64,000 nt of DNA from Hahella sp. CCB-MM4. Lineage in GTDB: Bacteria > Pseudomonadota > Gammaproteobacteria > Pseudomonadales > Oleiphilaceae. The notes under the pieces were generated by a model. The model saw only the letters and a program-made list of their open reading frames with translations. It was not told where the DNA came from and did not search any database. Shown in pieces: positions 62,693-64,000 of this stretch (positions are counted from its first letter, which is position 1; each line of letters begins with the position of its first letter). The DNA is taken from positions 92,732 to 156,731 of the forward strand of contig NZ_MRYI01000016.1 of the NCBI RefSeq assembly GCF_002260525.1, read 5' to 3'. Position numbers and translations under genes: made by a program.

Positions 62693-63091
62693 ACAACTCT
62701 TAGCGCTTTTGGTTCCGACAAAAGCTTATTCCTGCTTGGATATTCTATTTCCGTCAGGGAATCGATGGCCCACAGATTATCATCAATGCGCCTTTGCGAA
62801 TGTTGCGATTCTTGTCTATAGAACATGGGGGAAATGGATGGCTAGTTGTGTGTGGTATAAGCCAAATCCAGTAGCGACCAAGCGTTCAACCATAGGTTCT
62901 GAACGTCTTCGGGGATTTTCTCTATCGTGCTGTAGTGCTCTGTTCGCTGTCAGGGATGGCATTATGAGTATTGTAATTTTTATCGAGTTACATAGTAGAT
63001 GTAATACCAGGAACTAGGTGAAATATCAGGCGAAGCCTTAGTCTGAAATATACCCTCGTCATACTATTCATAAACTCACAGGGAACTTGAG

Positions 63092-63907
63092 ATGAATAAA
63101 TTAAACGCCATTCTATACCTGTCAGCTTTCATAGCGGCAGGGTGTGCCGCTCAATCTCCACGTCAACAGGATGTCTCAGTCGATTGCCTAAGTAGTAAAG
63201 TTTCGAATCAGCGTGCGTTTGTAGAATTAAAGTGTGTTTCATCATCGATTGATTTTGAAAAAGACATCAACTCCCATGAAGGTGTGGAGCTGAAGGATAA
63301 ACAGAAATGGTTTGAGGTGGTTGAAGGAACGATTCCTGTCGTTATTTCTGCTCCACATGCAACCAGACCGCTAAGAAACGGAGAAAGAAGATTTTCCGAT
63401 GGGGCGGGGACGGCAGCTCTGGCAATCGCTATCGGACAAATAACCGGTGCGACAGTTATTTATACTACCTATGAGGGACCATCCGACCCCAATTACTATG
63501 ATGACAATCAATACAAGGAATCATTGGATTCCATCATTAAGGATCTGAAGCCGAAATTTTTACTTGATCTGCATGGAAGCCATCCATACCGATCCTATGA
63601 TATTGATTTGGGCACTATGGGTGGGGAATCCTTACTAGGTCACGATGAACTGTTGTCTGACTTGATCTCGCACCTACAGGCTGAAGGTGTCAGCAGTATC
63701 TCGTTAAATCGATTCGCAGCCTCAAAAAACCACACCATAACCAAGTTTGCATCATTAAAAAACGTGCCAGCGATACAACTGGAGATCAATGCCAATTGGG
63801 TTTCTCCATCTGCGGGTGATATTAATGCCCAAAGGTATTCGCTGCTAGTTCAGGCGTTGTCCCGATTTGTTAGGGAGACTCTGAATAACTCCCCAAATCA
63901 GTCATAA
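63092..63907 (+). CDS. Lipoprotein resembling N-formylglutamate amidohydrolase
   Basis: 271 aa. Lipobox AAGC (Cys about 18). The body recalls the FGase/zinc amidohydrolase fold: VVISAPHATRPLRNG, LLDLHGSHPYRSYDIDLGT, AIQLEINANW. The His/Glu pairs could bind zinc. Normal FGase is a cytosolic histidine-degradation enzyme, so a lipid-anchored form is unusual. Function is inferred from the fold only. Confidence 0.65.
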   Translation: MNKLNAILYLSAFIAAGCAAQSPRQQDVSVDCLSSKVSNQRAFVELKCVSSSIDFEKDINSHEGVELKDKQKWFEVVEGTIPVVISAPHATRPLRNGERRFSDGAGTAALAIAIGQITGATVIYTTYEGPSDPNYYDDNQYKESLDSIIKDLKPKFLLDLHGSHPYRSYDIDLGTMGGESLLGHDELLSDLISHLQAEGVSSISLNRFAASKNHTITKFASLKNVPAIQLEINANWVSPSAGDINAQRYSLLVQALSRFVRETLNNSPNQS

Positions 63908-63940
63908 TACGGCCAAGCTAACTCATCAGGAATACTTTCC

Positions 63941-64000
63941 ATGGAACAGATGACCTTCTCCGAAGCCGAATACCAGAATAAGAAGCGTAAAACCCGTCGG
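63941..64000 (+). mobile_element. IS5-type transposase, N-terminus only
   Basis: The last 60 bp read MEQMTFSEAEYQNKKRKTRR, the typical start of IS5-family transposases (compare MxQMTFADAEYxxKRKxTRRE). The element continues outside the window. Its left end must lie in the 33 bp after the lipoprotein stop; I could not define the inverted repeat. Confidence 0.75.

Noticed and set aside
62604..63017. 137-codon frame with HIHIHI and QIQIQI
   Set aside because: It is a translation of the hexanucleotide repeat plus non-coding sequence, with no family likeness and no ribosome site.

Overview
The window is a 64 kb piece of a gammaproteobacterial chromosome. Evidence for this is the FlgP/FlgT flagellar ring proteins, a steric lipase foldase, MaoP, a Wsp-type chemosensory cluster and a full suf operon with its Rrf2 repressor. 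Secreted lipase, a CBM10-bearing GH16 glycanase, many c-type cytochromes and several c-di-GMP enzymes suggest a free-living aquatic, probably marine, relative of Hahella or Marinobacter. The genus is inference. No rRNA, tRNA or CRISPR array was seen.

Layout: 1-8638 (minus) is a chemosensory operon in Wsp order (CheW, CheR-TPR, CheW, CheA-REC, CheB, REC-GAF-PAS-PAS-GGDEF) with no receptor gene. 8828-11409 (minus) holds a thiolase and cca. 11711-15523 (plus) holds flgP, flgT and mqo. 15875-21521 (plus) is a redox operon behind a well-matched sigma-54 promoter. It encodes a FAD/[2Fe-2S]/membrane cytochrome b fusion, an 11-heme cytochrome c, a Tll0287-like heme lipoprotein, a small cytochrome c and a secreted helical protein. 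An oxidoreductase follows. 22799-24654 (minus) is a COG4315 lipoprotein with an ECF sigma/anti-sigma pair. 24927-26214 has two divergent phosphoribosyltransferase paralogs. 26256-28200 has an intact diguanylate cyclase and, divergently, a membrane protein with a degenerate GGDEF domain.

28250-36629 is the suf locus (sufBCDS, sufA, sufT, sufE; divergent sufR), ending in an EamA permease. 36941-43309 holds maoP, an orphan GspF-like protein, AEC and TauE permeases, a Mn-riboswitch-preceded GDT1 transporter and prpE behind a perfect FNR-type site. 43388-49867 (minus) holds slyD, a DUF808 protein and a cupredoxin / GGDEF-EAL / DUF3034 / truncated-globin operon. 50246-52603 is lipase and foldase. 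52651-55417 is a Cpx-like two-component system with a divergent CpxP/Spy-like protein. 55521-57844 holds two tandem solute-binding proteins and an endonuclease V.

57900-64000 is an accessory region. A secreted-protein gene is broken by an in-frame amber codon. Six copies of a long repeat, each with a perfect DnaA box (TTATCCACA) in a hairpin, surround an HD-domain gene and a GH16 gene. Two copies carry the HD gene's 5' end with an identical 49-bp deletion. The right edge enters an IS5-type transposase. Throughout the window short tandem repeats (6 to 39 bp units) sit at gene boundaries.
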